A stretch of DNA of 8,272 nucleotides from Oxalobacteraceae bacterium UBA6704 (GCA_002454505.1 DKJA01000190.1:22766-31037); one strand, 5' to 3'; shown: positions 1-8,255, counted from the stretch's first letter. The notes: generated by a model from the sequence alone, not told the origin. Numbers and translations are program-made.

Positions 1-5
1 CCTGC

Positions 6-18
6 GGGGACAGTCCCC
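6..18. repeat. GGGGACAGTCCCC palindrome downstream of ppsA
   Basis: A perfect 6-1-6 inverted repeat (GGGGAC, A, GTCCCC) lies 8 bases beyond the ppsA stop codon. The same 13-mer, also preceded by C, recurs at 3611-3623, so it belongs to a dispersed family. It could form a hairpin at the end of the ppsA transcript, but no T-run follows on the minus strand, so it is not a standard intrinsic terminator. The window edge probably cuts a longer repeat block. Confidence 0.7.
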
Positions 19-26
19 CGACCCGC

Positions 27-2465
<2,439 letters not shown>

Positions 2466-2638
2466 GATGACACCCTTACTGATGATAGAAACCTGGTGGC
2501 TCCGCGCGCGCATGCCGGCATCTGGTTGTTATTCTTGGCGCCGTACAGCACAATCTAGGGAACCCTAGCCGCAAAACCGTTCCGGGCATTTTACAGCCTG
2601 CGAAGAAAATTGACAGTTCACAATCAAAAGACAGTCCC
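2466..2638. promoter_or_regulatory. Divergent ppsA/ppsR intergenic region
   Basis: These 173 bases must carry the ppsA promoter, since its start faces outward here, and probably the ppsR promoter. Two symmetric elements are visible: an inverted repeat CTAGGG-AA-CCCTAG at 2555-2568 and a perfect 10-bp palindrome ATGCCGGCAT at 2512-2521. Either could be an operator. A TTGACA at 2610-2615 reads toward ppsR, but a -10 box at normal spacing would nearly abut the ppsR start, so I do not call it a promoter. No convincing sigma-70 pair was found for either gene. Confidence 0.5.
2473..2477 (-). promoter_or_regulatory. Ribosome binding site that decides the ppsA start
   Basis: On the minus strand AAGGG sits 7 bases before the ATG at 2465. 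No comparable purine-rich site precedes the upstream in-frame ATG at 2513, which favours the shorter 812-residue protein. Confidence 0.65.
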
Positions 2639-3493
2639 ATGACAGCAGAGCAATCCCCGCCCGCCAGCCGCCCGGTCGCGACCCGCACCGTATTTTTCGT
2701 CTCGGACGGTACCGGCATCACGGCCGAAACCTTCGGCCACTCCGTGCTGACGCAGTTCGAGATGCGCTTCCGCCAGATCCGCCTGCCGTTCATCGACACC
2801 GTCGACAAGGCGCGCGACGCGGCCCGCAAGATCAACGAGGCATCCGTCAACGACGGCCAGCGGCCGATCATCTTCAGCACGCTCGTGCAGTCCGAGCTGT
2901 CGTCCGTGATCCGGCAGTGCCAGGGCCTGCACATGGACCTGTTCCAGACCTTCGTGGCGCCGCTCGAGCAGGAACTTGGCGTCAAGTCGACGCATACGAT
3001 CGGCCGCTCGCACAATATTGTCGACAGCGAGGAATACCGGAACCGCATCGAGGCGATCAACTTCTCGCTGGCCCACGACGACGGCCAGTCGCACAAGAAC
3101 CTGGCCGAGGCGGACGTGATCCTCGTCGGCGTGTCCCGCTCCGGCAAGACGCCCACGTCGCTATACCTGGCGATGCAGTACGGGATCAAGGCGGCCAACT
3201 ACCCGCTGATCCCGGACGACTTCGAACGGGGCCGGCTGCCGTCCGCGCTGTACGAGTACAAGCCGAAGATCTTCGGGCTGACCATCACGCCGGAACGCCT
3301 GAGCGAAATCCGCAACGAGCGCCGCGCCGGCAGCAAATACGCGGCGCTGGAAAACTGCCGATACGAGGTCAACGAGGCCGAGAACATGATGAAGCGGGAG
3401 GGGATCCGGTGGCTGTCTTCGACGACCAAGTCGATCGAGGAGATCTCGACGACGATTCTGCAGGAGATCAAGCCGGACCGCAGGGAGTATTGA
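2639..3493 (+). CDS. ppsR: PEP synthase regulatory protein (bifunctional kinase/pyrophosphorylase)
   Basis: This is the DUF299/PSRP-family regulator of PEP synthase. In characterised members it inactivates PpsA by ADP-dependent phosphorylation of a threonine beside the catalytic histidine, and reactivates it by phosphate-dependent removal of that group, giving pyrophosphate. The 284 residues compare with 277 in E. coli. The conserved N-terminus FFVSDGTGITAET is at about 19-31, and the P-loop GVSRSGKT at 164-171 binds the nucleotide. The family-typical segment ANYPLIPDD follows. The N-terminal ten residues are variable in the family, and the ATG at 2639 leaves the usual short leader. No strong Shine-Dalgarno is seen; AAAAGAC lies a little far upstream. 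It is divergent from its target ppsA, the usual arrangement in Burkholderiales. Confidence 0.96.
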   Translation: MTAEQSPPASRPVATRTVFFVSDGTGITAETFGHSVLTQFEMRFRQIRLPFIDTVDKARDAARKINEASVNDGQRPIIFSTLVQSELSSVIRQCQGLHMDLFQTFVAPLEQELGVKSTHTIGRSHNIVDSEEYRNRIEAINFSLAHDDGQSHKNLAEADVILVGVSRSGKTPTSLYLAMQYGIKAANYPLIPDDFERGRLPSALYEYKPKIFGLTITPERLSEIRNERRAGSKYAALENCRYEVNEAENMMKREGIRWLSSTTKSIEEISTTILQEIKPDRREY

Positions 3494-3497
3494 TTGC

Positions 3498-3512
3498 CAG
3501 GGACTGTCCCTG
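3498..3512 (+). repeat. Perfect hairpin directly after ppsR
   Basis: CAGGGAC-T-GTCCCTG is a perfect 7-1-7 inverted repeat beginning four bases after the ppsR stop codon. It shares the GGGAC/GTCCC core with the other palindromes in the window. It may protect or end the ppsR transcript, but no T-run follows, and a one-base loop means it would open slightly as RNA. I treat it as a member of the repeat family rather than a proven terminator. Confidence 0.6.
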
Positions 3513-3533
3513 CAAGGGCGTACGGCGACCCGG

Positions 3534-3623
3534 CTGTCCCCGGGGTTGCAGTTGCTTTTGACGTTTGTGATGTGCCAGTGATAAAGACACCCCCGGGGAC
3601 AGGCCCCTTCGGGGACAGTCCCC
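3534..3623. repeat. Composite REP-like palindromic repeat block
   Basis: CTGTCCCCGGGG (3534-3545) and CCCCGGGGACAG (3591-3602) are exact 12-bp inverted repeats separated by 45 bases of lower GC. They are followed by a CCCC-TTC-GGGG hairpin (3604-3614) and the perfect palindrome GGGGACAGTCCCC (3611-3623). The central segment, around TTTTGACGTTTGTGATG, codes for nothing recognisable. Paired inverted palindromes around a short spacer are the architecture of REP/BIME elements, which RAYT-type transposases mobilise; none is in this window. The assignment to REP is an inference from form and from recurrence at 6-18 and 8256-8272. Confidence 0.6.
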
Positions 3624-3662
3624 AGCCGCTCATGCATTAACATAGCTCTTTTCCCCTCCACC

Positions 3663-3666
3663 GGAG
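3663..3666 (+). promoter_or_regulatory. Ribosome binding site of the M28 peptidase
   Basis: GGAG lies 5 bases before the ATG at 3672, supporting this start. The resulting protein begins with a clean signal peptide. Confidence 0.65.
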
Positions 3667-3671
3667 TCTCA

Positions 3672-5303
3672 ATGCGTCTGTCCCACCTCGCCGCCGGCGT
3701 TGCCGTCCTCGTTTCCGCCGCACCGGCCGCCCTGGCCCAGCAAGCCCCCACGCTGACCGAACCCGCGCTGCGCGCCCACCTGTCCTTCCTCGCCGACGAC
3801 CTGTTCGAAGGCCGCGGCACGGGCCAGCGGGGCGGCGACCTCGCCGTGCGCTACCTTGAAACGCAGGCCGCCATCATTGGCTTGAAGCCTTTGCCGAACG
3901 GCGGCTACCGCCAGCCGGTGCGCTTCCAGGGCACCAAGCTGCTGCCGGACAGCGGCGTCACCTTCCAGGCCGGCGGCAAGCGCTTCGCGCCGGCGATCGG
4001 CAAGGGCATCGTGTTCGGCACGGGCAGCGGCCAGGCCAGCGTGTCGTTCGATGCGCCGCTGGTGTTCGTCGGCTACGGCGTCAAGGCGGATGAAGAAAAA
4101 TGGGACGACTACAAGGGTCTCGATGCGAAGGGCAAGATCCTCGTCATGATGGTCAACGACCCGCAGCCCACCGCCGAGGAACCGAACCGCTTTGCCGGCA
4201 AGGCCTATACCTACTACGGCCGCTGGCTGTACAAGTTCGAGGAAGCGGTGCGCCGCGGCGCGGCCGGCGTGCTTCTGATCCACACCACGGAGTCGGCATC
4301 GTATCCGTTCTCCGTGCCGGCCAACGGCTTCTCGCACGAGCGCTTCCATTTGAAGGCGGGCGGCAATCCGGTCGAAGGCTGGCTGGCCGAGGACACGGCG
4401 CGCGAACTGTTCGCCGCCTCCGGCTTCAACCTCGACGAGTTGCGCGCGCAGGCCGAGCGCCGCGACTTCAAGCCGGTGGACCTGAAGATCGCCACGCACG
4501 TCGAGGTGCGGTCGACGGTGCGCAAGGTGGAGCAGTTCAACGTCGTCGGCGTGGTGCCCGGCACCGACCCCAAACTCAAGGACCAGGCGGTGGTGTATTC
4601 CGCGCACTGGGACCACATGGGCATCGACGAAGGTACCGCGCGGGAAGAGAAGCGCGATCACATCTACAACGGCGCGATTGACAATGCGTCCGGCACCGCC
4701 GCCCTGCTGGCGATGGCTGCCGAGGCGGTCAAGAAGCCGGCCAAACGCACGCAGGTGTTCCTGTGGCCGGCGGCCGAGGAACAGGGCCTGCTGGGCAGCG
4801 CCGCGTACGTGGCCGATCCGGTGATCCCGCTGGCAAAGACGGCGGCGGACCTGAACCTGGACAGCATGAACTTCGTCGGCCGCACGAAGGATATTGGCGT
4901 GGCCGGTGCGGAGCGCAGCAGCCTGTATGAAACGTCGGCACAGGTGGCGAAGAAGATGGGGCTGAAGCTGGCACCGATGATTCCCGATCTGTCCGGTGCC
5001 TACTTCCGCGCCGACCACTTCAACTTCGCCAAGGCCGGCGTCCCCGCGTTCAACGTGGGCTCGGCCGTGTTCTCCGGCGACGGCCACTTTGAATTCGAAA
5101 AGGGCCAGGATGCGGCATCCGCGAAGATGGTTGGTTTCAAGAAGGACTATCACCAGGTGACGGACGAATACCATGCGGACTGGGATCTGTCCGGCATGGT
5201 GCAGCAGGCGCAGTTCACGCTGAACCTCGGTTATGCCGTGGCCAATGCGCCGACGCTGCCGACGTGGAAGAAGGGTGAATCGTTCGGGAATGTGAAGCGC
5301 TGA
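3672..5303 (+). CDS. Secreted M28-family zinc metallopeptidase with PA domain
   Basis: A predicted secreted aminopeptidase-like enzyme of 543 residues. A Sec signal peptide occupies 1-22, with likely cleavage at ALA|QQ. A protease-associated (PA) insert spans about 130-290, opening with LVFVGYGV and WDDYKGLDAKGKI. The M28 catalytic fold follows, and the expected metal and active-site residues are all visible. These are His312 and Asp314 in AHWDHMG, bridging Asp337 in IDNASG, the Glu369-Glu370 pair (general base and ligand) in AAEEQGLLGS, Asp397 in LNLDSMN, and the final His, most likely His494 in DYHQVTDE. The enzyme should therefore be active, hydrolysing N-terminal residues of peptides in the periplasm or outside the cell. 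Substrate preference cannot be read from the sequence. It stands alone between a repeat block and a bidirectional terminator, so it is probably monocistronic. Confidence 0.92.
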   Translation: MRLSHLAAGVAVLVSAAPAALAQQAPTLTEPALRAHLSFLADDLFEGRGTGQRGGDLAVRYLETQAAIIGLKPLPNGGYRQPVRFQGTKLLPDSGVTFQAGGKRFAPAIGKGIVFGTGSGQASVSFDAPLVFVGYGVKADEEKWDDYKGLDAKGKILVMMVNDPQPTAEEPNRFAGKAYTYYGRWLYKFEEAVRRGAAGVLLIHTTESASYPFSVPANGFSHERFHLKAGGNPVEGWLAEDTARELFAASGFNLDELRAQAERRDFKPVDLKIATHVEVRSTVRKVEQFNVVGVVPGTDPKLKDQAVVYSAHWDHMGIDEGTAREEKRDHIYNGAIDNASGTAALLAMAAEAVKKPAKRTQVFLWPAAEEQGLLGSAAYVADPVIPLAKTAADLNLDSMNFVGRTKDIGVAGAERSSLYETSAQVAKKMGLKLAPMIPDLSGAYFRADHFNFAKAGVPAFNVGSAVFSGDGHFEFEKGQDAASAKMVGFKKDYHQVTDEYHADWDLSGMVQQAQFTLNLGYAVANAPTLPTWKKGESFGNVKR

Positions 5304-5321
5304 GCATGACGCGATAAAACC

Positions 5322-5370
5322 GGGCTCGGGCCCATTATTCGATCGGAGATCGAACAATGGGCCCGAGCCC
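5322..5370. terminator. Long-stem bidirectional terminator between convergent genes
   Basis: Two 23-base arms (5322-5344 and 5348-5370) pair around a GGA loop with a single mismatch. It is A-C in plus-strand RNA but G-U in minus-strand RNA, so the minus transcript pairs throughout. On the minus strand the stem is followed by GGTTTTAT, a short U-tract suited to ending the PEP-CTERM transcript. On the plus strand the downstream T-richness (TTGCTCGTTT) is weaker. The hairpin fills almost the whole 75-base gap between the stops of the peptidase gene and the PEP-CTERM gene. Confidence 0.8.
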
Positions 5371-5378
5371 TTGCTCGT

Positions 5379-6008
5379 TTACAGCCTGCGCTGCCGCGAT
5401 CGGCGATGCAGCGTCGCGCCGAGCAGCAAAACGCCCACCGACATCAGCGCAAATTGCGAAGGCTCCGGCACCGGCGCCAGGGTCAGCACCATATTGTCCA
5501 GATTGAGGATGGGTGTACTCTCTTCGGTCGGGAATCCGGTCACCGTAAAGCGGTAAATCGGCACGGCGCTGACGACGCTCAGCATGTCCGCCGTCAGCAC
5601 GTGTCCAGGATTGAAGATGCGATCGACGACCAGCACATTGCCGGCATGATCGTATGCCGTCAATTGCGCATCCCAGTACGAATGGCTTTCGATGCTGATG
5701 CCGAACACGGGAATATCGAAATAGGCATCAGGATAGGTGGAACTCAGGTAGTTGTTAGCCGGATTGCCATCGAAAAAACCGCCGTTGAACAAGGTTCCGG
5801 CAGTAAAATGGATGCCGGTCGGTGCCAGCTGCTCGCGCAGGGCAATCATCCAGGAACCATCCGGAAACGCCATCGGCTCATCATCGGCGGTATTCAGCAT
5901 GCCGTCCGCGCCCGGGACGGAATCGAAATCGACCAGCAGCGCCTGCCCATGGGCGGACGCGGTGACGAGGCAGAACGCGGCGGTGAGGATGGTCAGCAAC
6001 TTACGCAT
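5379..6008 (-). CDS. PEP-CTERM sorting domain protein of unknown function
   Basis: A 209-residue exported protein. Residues 1 to about 19-23 form a Sec signal peptide (MRKLLTILTAAFCLVTASA). The C-terminus has the canonical PEP-CTERM tripartite signal: VPEPS at 180-184, a hydrophobic segment (FALMSVGVLLLGATL), and an arginine-rich tail (HRRSRQRRL). Such proteins are recognised by an exosortase in the inner membrane (EpsH/XrtA type, not in this window) and are usually linked to exopolysaccharide or surface assembly. The 160-residue middle is probably beta-rich and starts with VDFDSVPGADGMLNTADDEP, an acidic stretch that could bind calcium, though this is speculative. I recognise no catalytic domain. 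The gene is visibly less GC-rich than its neighbours, as is common for surface proteins. It has its own candidate promoter and terminator. Confidence 0.85.
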   Translation of the reverse strand: MRKLLTILTAAFCLVTASAHGQALLVDFDSVPGADGMLNTADDEPMAFPDGSWMIALREQLAPTGIHFTAGTLFNGGFFDGNPANNYLSSTYPDAYFDIPVFGISIESHSYWDAQLTAYDHAGNVLVVDRIFNPGHVLTADMLSVVSAVPIYRFTVTGFPTEESTPILNLDNMVLTLAPVPEPSQFALMSVGVLLLGATLHRRSRQRRL

Positions 6009-6037
6009 GGAATTCTCTGTTGTTAAATAGAAATAAC

Positions 6038-6066
6038 ATTATGACATCCGCAATTCATCCCGACAA
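6038..6066 (-). promoter_or_regulatory. Candidate sigma-70 promoter of the PEP-CTERM gene
   Basis: On the minus strand TTGTCG (6061-6066, four of six to the -35 consensus) is separated by exactly 17 bases from CATAAT (6038-6043, five of six to the -10 consensus). Transcription would begin about 20-25 bases before the ATG at 6008, in an AT-rich stretch. The Shine-Dalgarno is weak (AGAGAA). Confidence 0.5.
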
Positions 6067-6129
6067 AATCAAATTTGACTGATTGACCGTTATGCAACAC
6101 TGGCAAAAAGGTAGCCACTGATCGGTCGC

Positions 6130-6178
6130 AAAAAAGGCCGGGACGCGATCCGATCGGCAATCGAATCAAGTCCCGGCC
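6130..6178 (-). terminator. Intrinsic terminator of the exported dehydrogenase gene
   Basis: On the minus strand GGCCGGGAC (6136-6144) pairs perfectly with GTCCCGGCC (6170-6178). An inner imperfect stem built from GAT-CGAT and ATCG-ATC extends the hairpin. A run of six U (from the A-run at 6130-6135) follows immediately. This is a textbook rho-independent terminator 22 bases after the stop codon, and it insulates the PEP-CTERM gene from readthrough. Confidence 0.88.
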
Positions 6179-6200
6179 CAGGGAGACCGCCGCCTCTGTG

Positions 6201-7220
6201 TTACGGGAACCCGTTCCCGCCCGCCACGCCATACACATGGCCCGTGGTGTAGCTGGAATCCTCCGCTGCCAGCGTCACATAGGCCAGCGCCAGCTCGCCC
6301 GGCTGGCCGGGGCGCTTGAATGGCGTCTCGCCGCCGAAGTTCTCCAGCGCTTCCGGCTCCTGCCCGCCGCAGACCTGCAGCGGCGTCCACACCGGGCCTG
6401 GCGCCACGGCATTCACGCGGATGTTCTTCTCGGCCAGCTGCTTGGCCAGCGACTTGACGAACGCCACCTGGGCCGCCTTCGTCTGCGAATAGTCCAGCAG
6501 GTTCGCGGACGGGTTATAGGCCTGGACCGATGCAGTGACGATGATCGCACCGCCGCGCGTCATGTGTGGAATGGCCGCCTTGGTGATCCAGAAGTTCGCG
6601 TACAGGTTCGTCTTGATCGTCCAGTCGAACTGCTCGGTGGTCAGGTCGAGGATCGAATCGTTCGACTGCTGGCGGGCCGCGTTGCTGACCAGGATATCCA
6701 GGCCACCCAGCTGTTTCGCCGCGTCGGCGACGAGCTTCTTGCAGAACGCCTCGTCGCGGATATCGCCCGGCAGCAGCACGGCCTTGCGGCCCGCCGCGCG
6801 GATCAGTGCTGCCACTTCCTGCGCATCCGGTTCCTCGAACGGCAGGTAGCCGATGGCCACGTCCGCACCTTCGCGCGCATAGGCGATCGCCGCGGCGCGG
6901 CCCATGCCGGAGTCGCCGCCGGTGATCAGCGCCTTGCGGCCCGCCAGGCGGCCGCTTCCCTTGTACCAGCCCTCGCCGTGGTCCGGCTTCGGCGTCATCT
7001 TGCCGGCCAGCGCCGGCCACTCCTGCTGCTGGCGCGGGAAAGGCGGCTTGGGAAAATTCTTCGGCCGCGGCGTCGCCGGGCCCTGCCCCGTGGTGTTCTG
7101 GGCCAGCGCATTGCCCGTCGCGGTGGCTGCCGCACCCGCGGCGATGCCGGTGGCCACGGCCCCCACAAAGTTGCGGCGCGATGGTGCGATCTTGTCTTCC
7201 GGCTGGTCTTTCGAGCTCAT
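6201..7220 (-). CDS. Tat-exported short-chain dehydrogenase/reductase
   Basis: A 339-residue classical-type SDR related to the YghA / general-stress-protein-39 group, with an unusual N-terminal export signal. The twin-arginine motif SRRNFVG is at 14-20. A small-residue hydrophobic stretch (AVATGIAAGAAATATG) follows, with a likely cleavage site at ALA|Q after residue 40. A proline-rich linker leads into the Rossmann domain. Its nucleotide motif TGGDSGMG is at 100-107, the structural NAA motif at 170-172, catalytic Ser231 in TASVQ, and Tyr244/Lys248 in YSQTKAA. It should therefore be an active NAD(P)-dependent oxidoreductase on an alcohol or carbonyl substrate. Tat export implies folding with bound cofactor before transport. 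The substrate is unknown. The gene diverges from an ECF41 sigma factor, a family often adjacent to oxidoreductase genes. A good Shine-Dalgarno supports the start. Confidence 0.92.
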   Translation of the reverse strand: MSSKDQPEDKIAPSRRNFVGAVATGIAAGAAATATGNALAQNTTGQGPATPRPKNFPKPPFPRQQQEWPALAGKMTPKPDHGEGWYKGSGRLAGRKALITGGDSGMGRAAAIAYAREGADVAIGYLPFEEPDAQEVAALIRAAGRKAVLLPGDIRDEAFCKKLVADAAKQLGGLDILVSNAARQQSNDSILDLTTEQFDWTIKTNLYANFWITKAAIPHMTRGGAIIVTASVQAYNPSANLLDYSQTKAAQVAFVKSLAKQLAEKNIRVNAVAPGPVWTPLQVCGGQEPEALENFGGETPFKRPGQPGELALAYVTLAAEDSSYTTGHVYGVAGGNGFP

Positions 7221-7226
7221 TGATTA

Positions 7227-7233
7227 CTCCCCT
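7227..7233 (-). promoter_or_regulatory. Ribosome binding site of the dehydrogenase gene
   Basis: AGGGGAG on the minus strand, 6 bases before the ATG at 7220. This strong site fixes the start and confirms that the Tat signal is part of the protein. Confidence 0.75.
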
Positions 7234-7245
7234 GAATGCGGTTGT

Positions 7246-7275
7246 TGTAAAGTTGCTGGACTGACAGCCTGTCAA
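7246..7275 (-). promoter_or_regulatory. Weak candidate sigma-70 promoter of the dehydrogenase gene
   Basis: On the minus strand a perfect TTGACA (7270-7275) is followed after 18 bases by TTTACA (7246-7251), a poor -10 box. The placement, about 26 bases from the start codon, is reasonable. The -35 box overlaps the inverted repeat at 7262-7274, so a bound regulator would block it. Confidence 0.35.
7262..7274. promoter_or_regulatory. Operator-like inverted repeat TGACAG-C-CTGTCA
   Basis: A perfect 6-1-6 inverted repeat in the divergent intergenic region. It overlaps the candidate -35 box of the dehydrogenase gene and adjoins another symmetric pair, TGTC-N6-GACA (7270-7283). The form suits a dimeric repressor such as a TetR-type protein, but no such gene is in the window. 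Confidence 0.45.
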
Positions 7276-7312
7276 TGTAGACAACCCTATCGGCGCGCGC
7301 CCACACCTTTGC

Positions 7313-7327
7313 GACAGGCAAGCTGTC
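7313..7327. promoter_or_regulatory. Inverted repeat GACAG-N5-CTGTC overlapping the sigma gene -35 box
   Basis: GACAG (7313-7317) and CTGTC (7323-7327) form an inverted repeat with a 5-base spacer. The right arm overlaps TGTCACA, the putative -35 element of the sigma gene. It has the same half-site as the repeat at 7262-7274, so one regulator could control both divergent genes. Alternatively the similarity simply reflects the ECF41 -35 sequence. Confidence 0.4.
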
Positions 7328-7350
7328 ACAAATCCGGCGCACCGCCCGTC
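7324..7350 (+). promoter_or_regulatory. ECF41-type promoter of the sigma factor gene
   Basis: TGTCACA (7324-7330) and CGTC (7347-7350) are separated by 16 bases and end 32 bases before the sigma gene ATG. These are the -35 and -10 elements reported for ECF41 sigma factors in Bacillus licheniformis and Rhodobacter sphaeroides. The exact match upstream of an ECF41 gene implies that the sigma factor transcribes its own gene. Direct autoregulation is an inference. Confidence 0.8.
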
Positions 7351-7382
7351 TGAGGGATATCGTTATTTCGAAAAGCCACGCC

Positions 7383-8249
7383 ATGACCGACACCGTCTTC
7401 GAACCGCTGCGCCCCCGCCTGTTCTCGATCGCCTACCGCATGCTGGGCACCCGCGCCGATGCGGAGGACGTGGTGCAGGATGCCTGGCTGCGCTGGGCCG
7501 GCAGCGAGCGGGATGCCGTGCAGTCGGCCGAAGCGTGGCTGGTGACCGTCACCACGCGCCTGGCCATCGACCGGCTGCGCAGCCGCAAGACCGAACGGGA
7601 AGCCTATGTGGGCTGGTGGCTGCCCGAGCCGCTGGTGGAACTGGAGGACGTGGATCAGCGCACGCCCGAAACGGCGGCCGAACTGGCCAGCGACGTGTCG
7701 GTGGCGATGCTGTGGGTGCTGGAGCGCCTTGCACCGGAGGAGCGCGCCGCATTCCTGATGCGGCAGGTGTTCGACCAGGATTACGCCGATCTCGCCGCCA
7801 CGCTGGGCAAGAGCGAAGCGGCCTGCCGCCAGCTTGTGCACCGCGCGCAGCAGCGCGTGCAGCAGGAACGGCCCCGCTTCGCCGTCCCGACCGAAGTGCA
7901 TCGGGACGTGCTCAGCGGTTTCATGCGCGCCGCCGCCAACAACGATCTCGAGGCGATGAAGGGATTCCTCGCCGGCAACGTGCAACTGGTGTCCGATGGC
8001 GGCGGCAAGGTGCCGTCGTTCGGCACGATCCTGCAAGGGGCGGCGCGGATTGCCGGGGTGTTCTGGTCGGTCGAACATGCGTTTCCCGGGGCGGTGGTCT
8101 ACCGGATGGCGCGCATCAATGGGGAGCCGGGGTTGCTGCGGTATGTGGATGGGGTGCTGGAGTCGGCGCAGGCTTTTATTGTCGATGGCGGGAAGATTGT
8201 GGCGATTTATGTGGTGAGGAATCCGGATAAGTTGGTGAATGTGGGGTAG
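7383..8249 (+). CDS. sigJ: ECF41-family (SigJ-like) RNA polymerase sigma factor with fused SnoaL-like domain
   Basis: A 288-residue extracytoplasmic-function sigma factor. Sigma region 2 (about 7-70, with YRMLGTRADAEDVVQDAWLRW) recognises the -10 element. A linker carries the conserved WLPEPL at 79-84. Region 4 (about 108-160, with the helix-turn-helix DYADLAATLGKSEAACRQLVHRA) recognises the -35 element. The C-terminal SnoaL-like domain (about 170-285) has both ECF41 signatures, DGGGK at 205-209 and NPDKL at 280-284. In this group the fused domain modulates sigma activity in place of a separate anti-sigma factor, and no anti-sigma gene is seen here. The native signal is unknown. It is divergent from the exported dehydrogenase. 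Its Shine-Dalgarno is weak (GAAAAG, far from the ATG). The symbol follows the SigJ annotation commonly given to this family. Confidence 0.93.
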   Translation: MTDTVFEPLRPRLFSIAYRMLGTRADAEDVVQDAWLRWAGSERDAVQSAEAWLVTVTTRLAIDRLRSRKTEREAYVGWWLPEPLVELEDVDQRTPETAAELASDVSVAMLWVLERLAPEERAAFLMRQVFDQDYADLAATLGKSEAACRQLVHRAQQRVQQERPRFAVPTEVHRDVLSGFMRAAANNDLEAMKGFLAGNVQLVSDGGGKVPSFGTILQGAARIAGVFWSVEHAFPGAVVYRMARINGEPGLLRYVDGVLESAQAFIVDGGKIVAIYVVRNPDKLVNVG

Positions 8250-8255
8250 GTAAAA

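Noticed and set aside
2466..2513. An N-terminal extension of PpsA from the ATG at 2513.
   Set aside because: It lacks a ribosome binding site and family-like sequence, whereas AAGGG precedes the ATG at 2465.
2610..2615. TTGACA as a -35 box for ppsR.
   Set aside because: A -10 box at 17 bases would fall at about 2633-2638, directly against the start codon, and the bases there (CAGTCC) do not resemble TATAAT.
2630..2638. GACAGTCCC just before the ppsR start, sharing nine bases with the repeat core.
   Set aside because: No inverted partner is present, and nine bases of GC-rich sequence can match by chance.
5013..5018. Asp448-His449 (ADHFNF) as the last metal ligand of the M28 peptidase.
   Set aside because: The YHQVTDE motif around His494 fits better the position of the final His ligand in M28 enzymes. 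His449 may still lie near the active site.
3669..5357. A 562-codon open frame on the minus strand opposite the M28 peptidase gene, longer than the gene itself.
   Set aside because: The translation is rich in Arg, His, Ala and Val with no recognisable domain, as expected for the antisense of a GC-rich gene. The plus strand has a signal peptide and all M28 catalytic residues.
6009..6200. A possible small gene in the gap between the PEP-CTERM and dehydrogenase genes.
   Set aside because: The gap is explained by a promoter and an intrinsic terminator. The short frames there have no ribosome binding site.
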